From contig CM029376.1 of assembly GCA_017165825.1 (NCBI GenBank), forward strand, positions 20,266,439-20,330,438: a DNA stretch of 64,000 nt, written 5' to 3'. The notes under the pieces are model-generated. The model worked only from the letters and a program-made list of their open reading frames with translations, was not told the DNA's origin and made no database searches. The DNA is from Hepsetus odoe. Lineage: Eukaryota; Chordata; Actinopteri; Characiformes; Hepsetidae. The position numbers and the translations under genes are program-made. Position 1 is the first letter of the stretch; every line of letters starts with the position of its first letter. Shown here piece by piece: positions 42,063 to 54,781 of this stretch.

Positions 42063-45000
42063 CACAGCTCATAATAATCACATTATGCCATTTAAGAAAA
42101 TTCTACTTTTAAAATGAAGGTTTCCCTTATCTTTCTACTACAAATGGTCTTTTCTCTTTAACTGTCTTTTCTCTTTGAAGGTTTTCTTCACTATTCTAGT
42201 ATTCTAGAAACAGTCAGCAAGTTTCACCTCTGCCTTCTTCTAAGTTTGTCTGTCACTGAGCGAAAGCACTCAGCTAGATCAGAGACCCTCACTAATACCA
42301 TGGTGTATTTCTAAATAAAACAAGGTATTAGTGAGGGTCTCTGATCTAGTTGAGTGTTGTAGAAATAAAATGCTTTCTACTACATTCTTCTGCATTTGAG
42401 TGTGTGAGTGTGAGTGTGTGTGTGTGTGAGTGTGTGTAAAGTAGTCTGTGTGCAAATGAAAAGTGCATGTAATATGAATAGAATCAATACTGTTAAAAAT
42501 GAATATTTATATTCTTTCAGTTGTTCTGCATTTTCTCACTACTGCAGAGGGTTCAGTCACTCTAGAATAATATCAGACTTTCAAAAACTACAGACACTGG
42601 AGATTCGGACTGGTTTGAAATAACAGATCTTGTTTGATTTTGTCATTTATAATGTCTCCTCAGGTACACCTAATAAAACTTGATTGGGGTGCTGTATTTT
42701 CAAATACTTTAAAGCCTTCCTGTCGGAATACATAACCGATTCCTACATCGGTAATGACATTAAGACTGCATGAGCTGCAGTCCAGGAGCTTACCTCTGCA
42801 TTCCAAGTCAATACACTTCTTCATCTCCGCCTGCAGGCGCTCCTCTGTGTCTTTTCTAACTTCCTCCAGCAACTCCAACTGTTTCTGCGTGTGTGCGAGC
42901 TGCTTCTGCAAGGCACACTGATCGAGCTCGCTCTCCAGAGCTTTAATCTACAGGGAGAGAGCGGGAAGATAATTTAACCCATTTAAAGAGATTTTACAGG
43001 CTCAGCATTTTCATCCCATAATTGTTTCACATGTAAATAAAAGGACAACATCATCCACTGCACCATATAAAGTTAAGCAATCACATTGATCAGCATCTGC
43101 ATAAACCTGAATTTGTAAGGACTTACTATGCCAAGCATCAGATGTCATAAAATCTTTAGTCCATTAAGTCTAAATATTAGTAATTCAGAATGTAATTTCA
43201 TTTGAAATGTTATGTTACTACTGATGCTTGTTGAAAAAAGCCCTTATAGCATGTTTATGCTGTCATGGAAGCTCTACATATTGGAGCATTAATAACAAGC
43301 ATTAAGAAAAGTGATCAGAGAACACATCGACAGTTTGTTCAGGGAGTTTTGAAAGTTCAATCTAAGCTTTGAGTAAACACATTGCAAAGTTCACAATCAA
43401 AGCACTCAAAGTTTGGCAGCAAACATGATGGATCGCTCCTTCTAACTGAACAGAGTGAAAATTGAATTTTAGTGATGCAGCATATTGACTGCTGAATGTT
43501 GTTCAAAAATGTGCTAAGTAGCTGCAGATCTGTTCACGGATTGATGACCCTCCAGCTCAGCTTCAAGCAGTTCTACGAAAGACTGCAGCCGGAGTTACTG
43601 TCAGCATTGTGGTACTGCTAGAATCCTCGCCTCAAACAACAGCATATGCTTTTCTCATCCTGCTTGCCTATCAGTCTGGGTGTACATCTGAACGCTTTTT
43701 GTGAAGTCACTGTCACTGTGAAACACAGCACAGCACAATGACACATTGAAATGCTTCCTCTGCATTTCAACCCCACACGTGTGCAGCAGGGGGCAGCTAT
43801 TTAAATCGCCCAGGGAGCAGTGATGGGGATGGTAACTTGCTCAAGGGTGCCTCAGGGCAACCTACTGGTCTGGGATTCAAAGCCCACCTGGGGCCAACGC
43901 CATAACCACTTGGCCACCACTGCCCCACTTGGAAGCAAGCCAGCCTACATCTGGAAATTCTTGGATGTGGCAAGAAGTTCTCTGTATGTTTCGAATACTA
44001 CATCTAATGTGAGAGCTGTCAAGCCCCCAGATTCCTCCTCTGATGTCTCATTGATGTGGGGCTTGTAATTAACGTAGTGCAGTTGTGGTGGCACAGTCAG
44101 CCGCCTACCCTGATCATATCCTCTCATTTGTTTTGGGTCCTCAAGGAAATTAATCACTATGCTACAAACACAGAACAGCCTGGTTCAGATTCTAAGTAAT
44201 AGAACAACTCTGCTGTCCTAATCACGCTCATAATCGATACACAAAGCTTCCTGCACATCAGAGTCTTATCTTCTTTTAATCTTTGACAAAAAGCATCCAA
44301 GCCTTTGCCATTACAGCATAAAAAATGCCATCATTAAGCAGGCAGTATATGCGTCTAAAATTAACATAAAAATTCAAAGTACTGATATTGTCTCTTGATG
44401 GACACAGGCAGTTTGTCTACCTTCTCTTGGTGCTGCAGCCGTTCTTGTTCCAGTGTTTTTGTAACATTGGCCACATCTTCTAGAGCCTTCAGCAACTGAA
44501 CACTTGGGTCTGTCTGCTGCAGGAGAATCATGCTTTGCCTGTTTGCCTCTTTTTGCTTCACCAGCATCTAAGGGAAAAAGGACAAATAAATTCTCTCACC
44601 GTTTAAAAAAATCAGCAAACTCAGAGGAGCACTGACTTGTTTTGTTCTATCAAGCCTTTTATATCATTCATGGACATTTGACTGGAGGTGTTTTAGCTGC
44701 TTTTGATTGCACTTGCAGTTTTATAAAATATGCACTCAAACATGCACAGAAAGAAAAACTTCAAACATATTTATTTGTTGATGTGATGTATGTATTTTCA
44801 GTCTACATTCATGCCATACCTCATGTGCATAGGTCTCTGCTTTCTGCCTCAGGCACTGCTCCAGATCCAGCTGCTCCTGTAGCCCCTCATATTCATGAGC
44901 AGCCATCATGGAAACTAGACAGACACAGATTCTTATTGAGACATTTAGGTTTGACCAGAAGACAAAACATGCTGAGTGGGTTACAGTGGGGAGGGAGCCA

Positions 45001-48000
45001 GATGGAGAGCAAATTAAAGCCCTTCTCCCCTGATTCTGCTGAGGGAAATCCTGGTCCATCCTCTACTGTTAATTTCATGAGGACATTTTAATGGTGAGCA
45101 GGAGTGCGTGGGTCAAGAGGAAATGATTCTCTTCCCAGACACACGCCAGATGTAAAATAACATCTGGCATGTGTCAGGATGTCGGGATGTCAGGATGATG
45201 TCATTCATAGACAGTTTCATGGAAGAAAAAAAGCAGACAGCATATCTGCCTCAGCACTTCATTAGAATATGAAACATATAATCAGTGCTCGCAGTATTTC
45301 ACGATCATATGGGAGCTCAGCTACGCGCACCTCTGTTGATTTTCTTGATGGTCTTGTTTTGCTGTTCAATGGTTTTGTGAAGCTCCTTCATTTCTGCTTG
45401 TTCTTTTTCACTCTATAAAACAGGAAAAACTAACATAACACTTGATGATACAGGCTGTAGGTTATTATAAGGCCTCATGAGCAGCTCATTCATTTCTAAA
45501 AAGTTTCATGTAGCGCATACCCAATGCCCTATTCACATCCGAGACAAGCAAAAGCGAGCAGTGACAAAAGTACAATCAGAAAGCCACTTACAAGTGCTGT
45601 TAGCTCATCGATCTGTCTCTGTTGCTCCTGTAACTGACAGACTAACTGCTTCTTTTCTTCCAGTAAAGTGTTCACTGTTTCCTGAAGATCTGTCAAAAAA
45701 CAATAAAGCTTTAAATGTAGAGCAATGACTGTCAGGATCTTACATTTACGTTTAATGTAGAGATCTCTCGCAACGCACTGGTGACATATATAGACATATA
45801 AAGACATATATATTCACTTTTTGGTTAGGTAACTTTTTATGTATAAGAATAATTATAACAGCAACAGCAATCATAGTATTATAATAGCATTATAATAGTC
45901 ATAACGTTACAAAAACTACATTCCTTTAAAAAACAGACTAGTTTTATAACAACACTGTTTCATGGACTCATCAACAAAATCCTGCTGATAATGTTGCAAC
46001 ATTGATTAACTTTATTTAATAATGAATAATAAATCGTTTCAGAGCTTTCGATGCTCATGCTCATTTCTCAGACATCGTTCCTGCTAAGTGCACTGCAGAA
46101 GCAGAACTGCTCAAACATAATAACATCAAATCCAAGTGAATACTGTAAAATCCAATGAGTTTAATCCTATTTATGATTGAGAACAGAAATAAATTTGATC
46201 GCTCACTGTTAATAACACCAACTAACTAATAATTCATTACTATTTTAATGTAAAAATGTAATACTGCATGCTTACATACAAACTTTTAAGCAGCATTTGC
46301 CAGAAAGGCAACGTACCTTTGACCTGTTGTTGGTACTGAGCATAGGGATCTGGACTGTGATCCTGCGGCTCAGCTTCCTCCTCCAGGGAGATGCAGTCTG
46401 AAATACTGGGCAGCAGCTCATCCAGACATGGTCGAGACGATAGGCTGAGATACTTCAGCTTCCTGTTCTCACAGTTCAGCTGAGGGTGTGCAGAATAACA
46501 TTACACAGTCAATAAATTCAGAAGAACAACATCTGCTGTGTGATAATTCAGTTTTCAATCTGGACACAATAAGCTATATTTCTTTGTTATCCACAAAAAT
46601 CCTTTTTTTTTATGGACAGGCTATGGACAGGCTGTTATATGTGTAGAGGTTACCTTACAAACTTTTTGTAACCTTTCAATGACAACATGAGGTCTGGCTG
46701 CTTTACCTTGGTAGCCAGTGCCTCAGCATTCTCCCGACATGACTTCTCGATCTCTAGCTGCGTCTGCAGCACGCTCACCTCCTCAATCACCATTTGGGAA
46801 ACTAGATGAAACAATAACAGCTTAGATAAGTTGCTTCGCTGCACTGGGTGCATTGGAGAGTTCCACTCTGTCGGGTCTTCTGTCGGGTTAGACTGTAGGA
46901 ATATTTTTAAGAAACTTTAGAGGATAGGTAAAGATAAATGCTGGATAAATGTGGTGTGATGTGTTTAAGAAACCAGAACATTTCTAGAAATATTAATAAT
47001 AAGTGAAAGGCTAGACTTTATTTTACTTTCCAGAGAAACAGAAGCTACCAACACGGTTATCAGTTGCATGTTGGCTGGCCTCTGAAAAATTTTGATAGCA
47101 CTAACACTGCTGCTGACACTGATCCCTATTAGGTTAACTCTACACCCCACAAAGGCCTCAGGAGGGATCAGATGTCTTGGCAATGTAATGTCAGTTCATG
47201 TACAAAGACCTGCTCAGCAGGGATCCAATGCTGCTCCAGTCTACCGTACTGCACTGAGCTTCCTATTCATGTGACGAAAATCAACTGAAGCTTTTTAGCT
47301 CTAATATTTAAAGGTGATTATATAATGATGCATGCAATAACATAATTAGGCTATTTGCATAATTTTTCAGCTTGTTAGGTGAGTTAGGACTAAAAAAATA
47401 ATGAGTATCAAGCTATATCACATTTTTGCTGAAACATTCAAAGCAGTGGTCTTCAGATCCGTCCTATAGGAACCCCCGACAGTCGACAATTTTTTTAATG
47501 CCTATGAACAGCACAAAAATATGGATCATCTGTAAAGCCTTGAGGACCAGTTTGAAGAACACTGCTCTGCTGAAGATGTGTTACAGTGTGTGAACGTGGG
47601 ACGGGAGCTCTGGTCAGTGAGTTGATTCTCTGGTCAATGAGTGACTCGGGCTCCACTTTCCATGAGAGTGAATGAAGATGAAAGGAGTTCTAAGTCATCA
47701 GTTTCTTCACAAAGCAGCTGCTGAATAATGCATGAAGGATGCTTTTCTCAGCATGCAGTCAGCCTGGAATACATCATCAGCCTGCTTGGAGGCCTGACTG
47801 CTGAATACATTAATTCTTTTTTTTATCCATTTGACAAGTATTTTTCATACATCTTTTGATACAACAAATCTGCACATGATGAGACTGTATGGCTTCAAAA
47901 CACCTGCAAAAATGGTTGCCAAGATCACACATAAACACTCATGAATTGAAGATCCCTGCATTAAAAAAACATTTTTAAAGCATACTAAAACGTGCATTAT

Positions 48001-51000
48001 ATAACATCATTTCAATTTTAATAGATGGCAAAATGGCAACTACACTACAAGCCTCGCTTCAGAACAGCAGAGGCAGTTAAAAAGATATGCTCCTTTAACA
48101 ACATTATCTTCTATGAAGTATGCAGAGTGGACAGCTGCACTGCACCACAGAGTGAGACAGTGCTGCTCATGAAGGAAGAGCAAAATGCTCAGTTTCGGGA
48201 AAAGATGCAGAGAAGCAAAAGCTTTCAGACCAGCTGACCATTTTTTCCTGCTTTCCTTTAAAGACAATAGATTTGTGAAACAATACCATCAGCAATAGAT
48301 TTAACAAAACCTTGTACCTGAAACACATCTTTAAAGTAATTGGTAAAGCAGCAATCTCTAAGGAAAATCCGTTTTCTACGGATCACCTTGCTCCGTTCAT
48401 TTGTTCCCATTTCATCTGAGTTTGCTGTCAAATTTAAGAATTGAATCCGTCTGGAAAGCACAAAAGGAATATTCTTTCTTCATTTTGCAACCACAATCAC
48501 ACTGCATTAGCATAAAACATAACATGAAGTCTATATAATATCAGAGATGATACAACACAACATTTTTGATACTTCAAAATGTTAGAAACAAATTGGGGTT
48601 GTTTTTATATCTTCAGATCCCAAGCTAATAAAACCTGATTATTACAACTTAATGGACTAAGGGAATGTGAACTAGCTTATTCTGAAGTTGCAGGGTGTGT
48701 GAGACAGTCACATCTACATGTGCATTGTTTTACTTCCATTTTTGACCAGCTGAAACCATTATAGAGCATCAAATTAGAATCACATCTAATATATACAACC
48801 TTATGGGCTAAACATAATAAAGATGCAATTCAGAAAGAAATTTATGGTACTTTATTGTTGAATTTTATGAAAGCTACAAATTAGTCGTCAACCCTCACCA
48901 GACACAGGCCTCATCCAAGTCATTTAACCATTTTAAGCAGGCCTGACCCTGGGTCAAGTTCTACAGAATGAGTAGCATGAGTCAGACAAATGCACCTGCT
49001 GGCATATGCAGATCTGGGCTTTGGCTTCTCCCAGTGAAAGAAGCAGGGCTCGGGACCCTTTCAAAGACTCCCTGAACATTGGTTCTGCTCATTTAGCTCC
49101 CTAATGATTGACTGAAAGAGCTCAGCTCTAGGCCAAGTTAGAGAGGAGAGGAGATTCTAGGTCAGCAACTGCTTTGTGCTGCATGAGCAAAACGTGGTTC
49201 CAGAAAAAAAACTAAACTCAGACAGTGTTTCTCTTTTTAGACCAGATTCATACATGCAACGCATGCAACTGACACACTGTCCTGTCATTGGTAGCATTTT
49301 AAGCTAGTATCAGTTAGTACCACCAGTGTCCTCTTTGAATGCAGCGATTACATTCGGCTGATAAAGCAAAACAGTCTCTTGTTAATCACTGTGCAATTTT
49401 GTTTGCAAGAGGAGCCTTAATTATACTCCACGCTAACACCCTTTAATCCACTCTAAGCCATATCTCCTCTCCAGTCAAAAAAGCCTACGCTCACAAAACA
49501 CACTAAATATTCATTTCTATGTTCTTTTCATATTAATGTTCTTTTCTATTTTTACACTTTTACATTTTTTTTTTACATATAAACAACGGACAGAAATGTA
49601 GTATCTGCTGTTTTACTATTGAAATGGTAAAGAAATTAAAACTAAGGCTCACTGAGACGTCCCAAGGAAATAGGTGTGAAGCAGCTGTTTTTCCAGACAC
49701 AGATTCAGTGCCTCCCAGATACTTGGCAGCGTTTTCCCTGCAGCAGCCAATCATCAAATAGCATCCTGACCAATCACATGTAACCAGCGCACGACCACTG
49801 TCCTGTGTGTCTGCAACTAGGCCAACCCTCACTGACATTTGCAGAGTCATGTAAGGCAGAGAACTATGCCAACTGTTATTGGCCTAATGAGCAGACCTAC
49901 TACATGTGATTGTCAAGGTATCATGGAGATGACAGCTGTGTAAAACAGAAAACGGGCCACTAAAATTCCATTTTAACATCAGCTTGGCTTTAACATCCAA
50001 GAATAGAACAAAGCAGGATATAGGAATGACCATAGATACACAAACCGCCAGTCATTTTCATCTAATGAATAATTAATAATCGAAGATTTAAATAATTCAA
50101 AGAAAAAACATGGCATTGATGAGAGCATTTCTCTCTGTCTATTAATCCCCCCAGGGGATGATGACAATTCCAGGAAGGAACTTTTATTGTTCAAACAGAG
50201 ATAGTGGGGCTTTTCATGAGACCAAAAAGAATCTAATGGTATGTTACATCACAAACATTCTATTAAGAAACAGTCCAAGGCAAAAAATATTACAAACAAT
50301 ACCTTCAACCAATATATTTCCTCTTTGCAAAGCTATTTATAGGTCAGCAGATTTCTAGTTTTATGGTCTTATAACTCAACCAGTATAAGGAGCTGTTTAA
50401 ATTTTGATTTCCTTCTAAATATATAGCCCTAAAACCAAAATAAGCTTGTTCAAGCTGGAAAAAAACCCATAATGTCTCCACACTGAGCAACAGACCTTTA
50501 AGCATCAGATGCAACCTCATTCTGACAAAGATAAAAGGATATGAGATGCCACTGCTAGTCAAAACAGATCTCAGCCTATTCTTAACTCAACATAGCTACA
50601 GACTTAAACAGAATTCCCACTGAAACAGGCTACAACTGTACTCAAGTATCTACTGTGAAGTAAGATCCTACCTCTAGCACTACCATTGGGTTCCTGAGCA
50701 AAACCCTTAACCCCAAGTTCCTCCTGGGATGCTCTCCCAGTAGTTAGGGATTAGAAGTCCTTCTGGATCTGCTAAATGCTTCAAATGTAAAGGGTAAATG
50801 TAATGTATCAAGTAATCACAGTTGTAGGTGAGTGCAAAGATTTTGTGTCTAACAGTACAGTGGCAGAAAACCAGCCAGAAGAAATACTGTCCATCACAAA
50901 AGAACCACAAGTGTCTCACCTAAATCCAGAAGCAGTTCCAACAGTGCTTCTACTTCCTCACACTAGCAGGAGAAGTAAGAAGCGTCACCAAAACAAAAAC

Positions 51001-53012
51001 CCATCACTAGGATTGGCTCCAAGTAGTCATGGGGACTGGGTGGGATACTATTTTACACCTGGGAATAAAGCTCATTCAGCAGACAGCTTGGAGGCAGGAA
51101 GATAATGAGATGGGTAAGGCAGGAGGTGACACGAAACGAGTGCTGAATTCGTGCAGACGAATCTAACGAGGTTATTGTCTTTTAAGGGAATGTAAGGAAA
51201 CGTAATGATGTTGAAAGAATTCTGAGCAATGTGGCAACTAAGGATTTGCTGTGATTGTAAAGAATCATTTGTGGATGATGTTCATTCTGACCTTTTTAAG
51301 AGCTCTGAAAGTTCTAAAGGACGTTGAGCAAAAAGTAAACCCACTCCAACAAGGACACTGCGTTTACACAGAACCCATTTGGAACAAAATCGAATACAAA
51401 ATCATTTGGAGCAAATGCACATTAGTAACGCAGGGAAGAAATTTGAAAAATGGCAAATAGCCAATAAAAGGACAAAACAAAAGATGTTTCTTCAAAAGAT
51501 GTTTGAAATCTGGGATTTCAAAGATATACTTGGGTCCCGTCCCTGAGCATCCTATCCCCATAAATACTGAAAATTCCCCATTTAAATAAGAAGAGTTTGA
51601 TGTACCACATACACACCATTTCATTACAAAGCATTCACTTCCAAGCCCACCAAGCTGCAAACTATCTGTGCAGAATTCCCTGTTTTTGTGACATCGCAAG
51701 AACCAAGGGATTCCCCAGAATCTGCTTATTCAGCAAAGAGCTCCACCCACTTACACTCAAGTTATGAGGCGTGTTTTAATCCAGCGCAGGTATTTTTACA
51801 GATATCAAAACTACAAAAGCAAACTTCTTAGTTCCAACTTCAGGCAAAAGGAAAATAAAGTAAAGCTGGCTTTGATACATAAACCCAAGGTACCATCATG
51901 AGGTGAAGAAAACAGAAGGAAAATGGTTAGATATGCCCTTTAACACTAATAACCCAAACCACTCTCCTCCGCAAAGGACTGTCCAAGAAATTTTCCCCGC
52001 CTCTCATCCTGTGAGAGCTGGGATAGCACCAGCACCGCCCGTGACCCTAATCAGGACAAGCAGCTAAGAAAATGAGTAAGTGAGAGTGAGAGAACTTGCT
52101 AAATCACCGACTTGCCTCAACTGGCTAATAAAAGAACTCACCTCTCTTAATGTGCTTCAGTTGCCTTTCAGCCTCGTCTCTCTCCTCTGTGAGCCGCATG
52201 TACTGAAGAGTTAAAAAGAAGTGAAAGGCATTTCTATGCGCTGAAAAGATGTACTGTCATTTCCAGTTATGCACAGATTTTCAGGGACTAAGGCTGTGAA
52301 AGAGAAAACTGCAGACAAATGGCTGTTTCTGAAATAATAGGACAATAAAATGGGGATTTGTCTCCAATGCATTTCACAGCACATTTCTTTCTGTGCAATA
52401 AGAAGAAAGCACGATATGCATCTGCCATTGTCAGCTCTTCACTGCAGGCTAGTATTGTTCACAGAGGGGCTGTTTCAACACCATTTGGAGGAAAAACTCT
52501 CATCTCAGATGCATCTAATGCACGTGGGAATGATTTAGACAGGACCTCCAGCCTTTTTTCTCCGAGAAAAAAGCTGACAAGGGCTCCATTCATGCAGGAG
52601 GGTTTTGCAGGCTGGATGCTGGATGGAAGCTGCAGTGTGCTCAGCTGCAGAAGGGTGTTCCCCCCTCCACACTCCATCAAACTGCCGGTTAATGAAAAGG
52701 CTGGAGCCTCAAAGAAACACGACATTTTCTTTAAAATAACGGGCTCACATATGTCACCAGCCTACACGTGAATTTGTAAAAGGGCTGCAGAGAAGGGTGT
52801 GGGTTTATTCATCCCTTACCTCAGTCTTCACTCTGTGAGCCTCTCCCTCCTCCTCCCCACTGGCCTCCATGACCACTGCAAGCAGAGGAACAATGTGACT
52901 GGGCTAAAGCAGACAGTCTGCCACAGAGAGCAGGAGATGAAAAAGGCTGAGAAAGATCATGTCTGAAATGATTTCTAAAGATGTTACCGGTGGGAAAGTG
53001 ACCCGCATCCAT
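37737..53012 (-). CDS. shtn1: Shootin-1-like protein, 18 coding exons
   Basis: Exons in transcript order: 53012-52988, 52875-52820, 52202-52142, 46801-46707, 46479-46317, 45689-45592, 45412-45331, 44914-44820, 44567-44421, 42947-42794, 41780-41621, 41351-41281, 41190-41087, 40525-40511, 40013-39948, 39744-39624, 38809-38527, 37881-37737. They sum to 1941 nt, 646 aa (human SHTN1: 631). Shootin links actin retrograde flow to L1-CAM at growth cones and helps set neuronal polarity. Family matches: EERDEAERQL, MVIEEVSVLQTQLEIEKSC, AEALATK, LLKALEDVANVTKTLEQERL, a polyproline run (about 17 P) before a CNPLR|SSLIAIMRK junction, MMERIKHGVVLRPV, MEELKGIL and ELEVILRRRRK. Coiled coil fills roughly the first 370 residues. 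The serine-rich tail has three SSDSG motifs. Exon 14 is only 15 nt (RFGSK). A second in-frame ATG lies at codon 11. Human SHTN1 is on chromosome 10, so this copy beside thoc3 may be a fish paralogue (shtn2/shtn3-like); the symbol is approximate. Confidence 0.9.
42025..42061. repeat. (AT)n/(AC)n compound microsatellite in a shootin intron
   Basis: About 31 bp of AT repeat run into a short AC run. Confidence 0.95.
42268..42355. repeat. Near-perfect 32-bp inverted repeat with 24-base loop
   Basis: The left arm (42268-42299, containing agagaccctcactaatacc) is the reverse complement of the right arm (42324-42355) with one mismatch. It lies in the shootin intron between 41781 and 42793. It would fold as an 88-nt hairpin on either strand. 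Confidence 0.95.
42405..42437. repeat. Interrupted (TG)n with GAG breaks
   Basis: A TG-rich run with regular GAG interruptions. It lies about 50 bases after the 42268-42355 inverted repeat, in the same intron. Confidence 0.9.
43695..43925 (-). mobile_element. tRNA-derived SINE in a shootin intron
   Basis: Same family and layout as the copy at 35543: minus-strand head gggcagtggtggccaagtgg and body with ttgccctgaggcacccttg. It lies directly downstream of an unexplained open stretch (43945-44160). Confidence 0.8.
45138..45175. repeat. 16-bp inverted repeat, 6-base loop
   Basis: Arms 45138-45153 and 45160-45175 (core gccagatgt / acatctggc) differ at one position. In a shootin intron. Confidence 0.9.
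47444..47564. mobile_element. Small hAT-like MITE in a shootin intron
   Basis: The left terminus cagtggtcttcagatccgtc is mirrored by cttgaggaccagtttgaaga followed by acactg, giving imperfect inverted termini of about 25 bp. Internal sequence ggatcatctgtaaagcc is shared with 18077-18205. Confidence 0.65.
50672..50800 (+). mobile_element. Degenerate copy of the second SINE family
   Basis: The stretch cattgggttcctgagcaaaa, followed by cccttaaccccaagttc and ctgctaaatgcttcaaatgt, matches the inner SINE tail at 3175-3245. It is partial and diverged. Confidence 0.6.
51985..52090 (+). mobile_element. Old copy of the GGAT-tailed retroposon end
   Basis: It retains gagctgggatagcaccagca and cctaatcaggacaagcagct. 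Lies in shootin intron 3. Confidence 0.5.
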
Positions 53013-53104
53013 CGCCCTTTCAGCGCCGGTGAGACTGAGCCTCCTCCCTCACACCCTCCAGGCCACGCCCATTCTCGCGTTATTTTCTTTCCCCACTCCT
53101 ACTC

Positions 53105-53182
53105 CGTCTGGCCCCGCCCCCTTGCACAGTGATTAGCTAGTGGTTCATCAAATGACCAATTAGAAAACGAGGGGCGGGGCCA
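53105..53182 (-). promoter_or_regulatory. GC-box region at the shootin 5' end
   Basis: Just upstream of the shootin start (53012), the otherwise AT-rich sequence turns GC-rich. It contains two opposed GC boxes, gccccgcccc at 53111-53120 and ggggcggggc at 53171-53180, with a CCAAT-type gaccaat between them near 53154. No TATA box is evident, which suits a GC-rich promoter. The transcription start cannot be placed. Confidence 0.5.
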
Positions 53183-53662
53183 GTCGAGGATCTCGCCGAC
53201 GCCAAGCCCTACTCCACCCAATCTCTTTTTAAAAATTTAATATGGATTAAATATGTATTTATTTAAATATTATACTATTATAATAGCCCTCGTTGTAAAG
53301 GGCACCGATTTGTTTGGCTCCATGTTAAAAATTCTATCAGCCTGCTGGTAAACATATAGTCTTATTTAGATAAAAGGCACAGAAACACAAAAAAGTAGAC
53401 TTCGCTAAAAAAAGCTACAGATCAGTTTAAACTTAAATACGTATGTGGAAAAAACATCTCTGCATCTGTTCTGAATGGCTTCTTTTGGACAATAAAAATA
53501 AATCTGTTTCCAATGTCAAGATCATCATATTTTAATTCAGGCATGAAATCTCCCTTTACATTAAGTTACATTCAAACTGCAGAACAATTTAATGAAGCAG
53601 CATGTAAATATAGAAAAGTGTTAAAAAAAAAACAGCATCTACACATTTATAACATGTATTCA

Positions 53663-53668
53663 TTTATT
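53663..53668 (-). terminator. tmem216: Candidate tmem216 polyadenylation signal
   Basis: tttatt on the + strand reads AATAAA on the transcript strand, about 245 bases past the stop codon. It leaves some 600 bases before the GC-rich shootin promoter. Confidence 0.4.
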
Positions 53669-53912
53669 AAAAACAGCAATTGGTCTTCTATAAAACATAT
53701 TTTCAATAGCAAATATACAAAATAAAAAAGACTCAATGGATTGGATGGATTTATTTCAGCTGTTACACTGATAAGAATTGAAACCTGGAAAAGTTCTTAT
53801 TCCACTTGCAGTTGTGAAAACGGGGCCGACATGACGATGGATTTTGTGCAGCGTTGAATATTATGATGACCCCCCAGTTATGTATTAGAAAGGCTTGCTG
53901 TCTTGTGTAGTC

Positions 53913-54781
53913 TCAGTAAACAGCGGCCCTGAAAGAATGAACAAACAGATGGTTAAAGCAGGCGAACACTGGATCATCACAATTGTATGAGTTTGCTGGA
54001 CTTCCCAGTCCAAGCCAGATTATTGTGTGTCTGGAGGAATTTGCAGCTGGCCTGGCCAACTGCTTTGTGGATGTTTGATTGGTGTTCTTCTTATTTGATG
54101 GTAATTCTACATTAACGTGTTGCGGGTTAAAATGCTTTGCCTGATACTCAAAATATACACCATAAGCACCTCAGAATGATAAAAAATTACCTGACAAAAG
54201 CTGAAATTGTCATTAACCCCAGAATCAGCTCCAGGCCATAGAAGCAGAGCAGCACAGCACTGAGGATGAATTCAAGGCGCAGTACAAATGTCTGTAGTAG
54301 CAGATAGTATACACCCAGCACTGTGCATGGCACCAGAACAAAAACACTAATGGACAGCATCAGAGAGCGCTCACACAGGTTTCCCTTCCACCCTGCAGAG
54401 CAGCATTCACATTACACACCATTAATGCTTGCTACAGGCTACTGACATATTTGAATAATAAATAAACAAATCCATCCAAACATTGCAGACTGACCATAAA
54501 AGAGTCTAAGGGTTTCAAGACCCAGGTAGAGCAGCAAAAGCACAATGTCCAGAATGAGATTTGCCTGAGGGTATGGAAGCAACACTCCTAAAGAAGCAAG
54601 AGAAAAATACTATGTTTTAAAGTCAAACCTTTGCACTGCTTTAAAAAATAAAAATGAAGGAAGAAATGCAATCTCCTGACACTTTACCTTTATAAACAAA
54701 CATTAAAACCTCAGCTATAAAGAAGGCAGCAAAATACCAGCTATTCAAATAAAAGAGGATCTGCAGAGGCATGGAGGACAA
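53913..54781 (-). CDS. tmem216: Transmembrane protein 216, first exon not resolved
   Basis: Exons in transcript order: 54781-54688, 54587-54495, 54392-54191, 53928-53913. They give 134 aa plus stop (human TMEM216: 145 aa). TMEM216 is a small tetraspan protein of the ciliary transition zone (MKS/tectonic module); human mutations cause Joubert and Meckel syndromes. Seen here: LSSMPLQILFYLNSWYFAA, VYKG, VLLPYPQANLILDIVLLLLY (TM2), WKGNLCER loop, YYLLLQTFVLRLE (TM3) and ELILGLMTISAFV (TM4), matching TMEM216 better than TMEM80 (which lacks LLPYP and KGNLC). The last exon adds AAVY before TGA; without that splice the frame would stop after VR. Exon 54781 opens in phase 0, so a short start exon is missing. 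An ATG at 56050 (MAAHG, then gtaagg) looks like a start exon but ends in phase 1. The strong acceptor at 54865 would make a longer second exon in another phase. Confidence 0.88.

Noticed and set aside
48258..48461. 67-codon minus-strand frame as an extra shootin exon
   Set aside because: It does not fit the phase between exons 52142 and 46801, which already join correctly.
50803..51105. 100-codon + strand frame in shootin intron 3
   Set aside because: It begins at the end of a SINE remnant and has no resemblance to known proteins.
52358..52771. 137-codon + strand frame in the shootin 5' region
   Set aside because: It lies antisense in a shootin intron with no family resemblance and no splice or promoter context.
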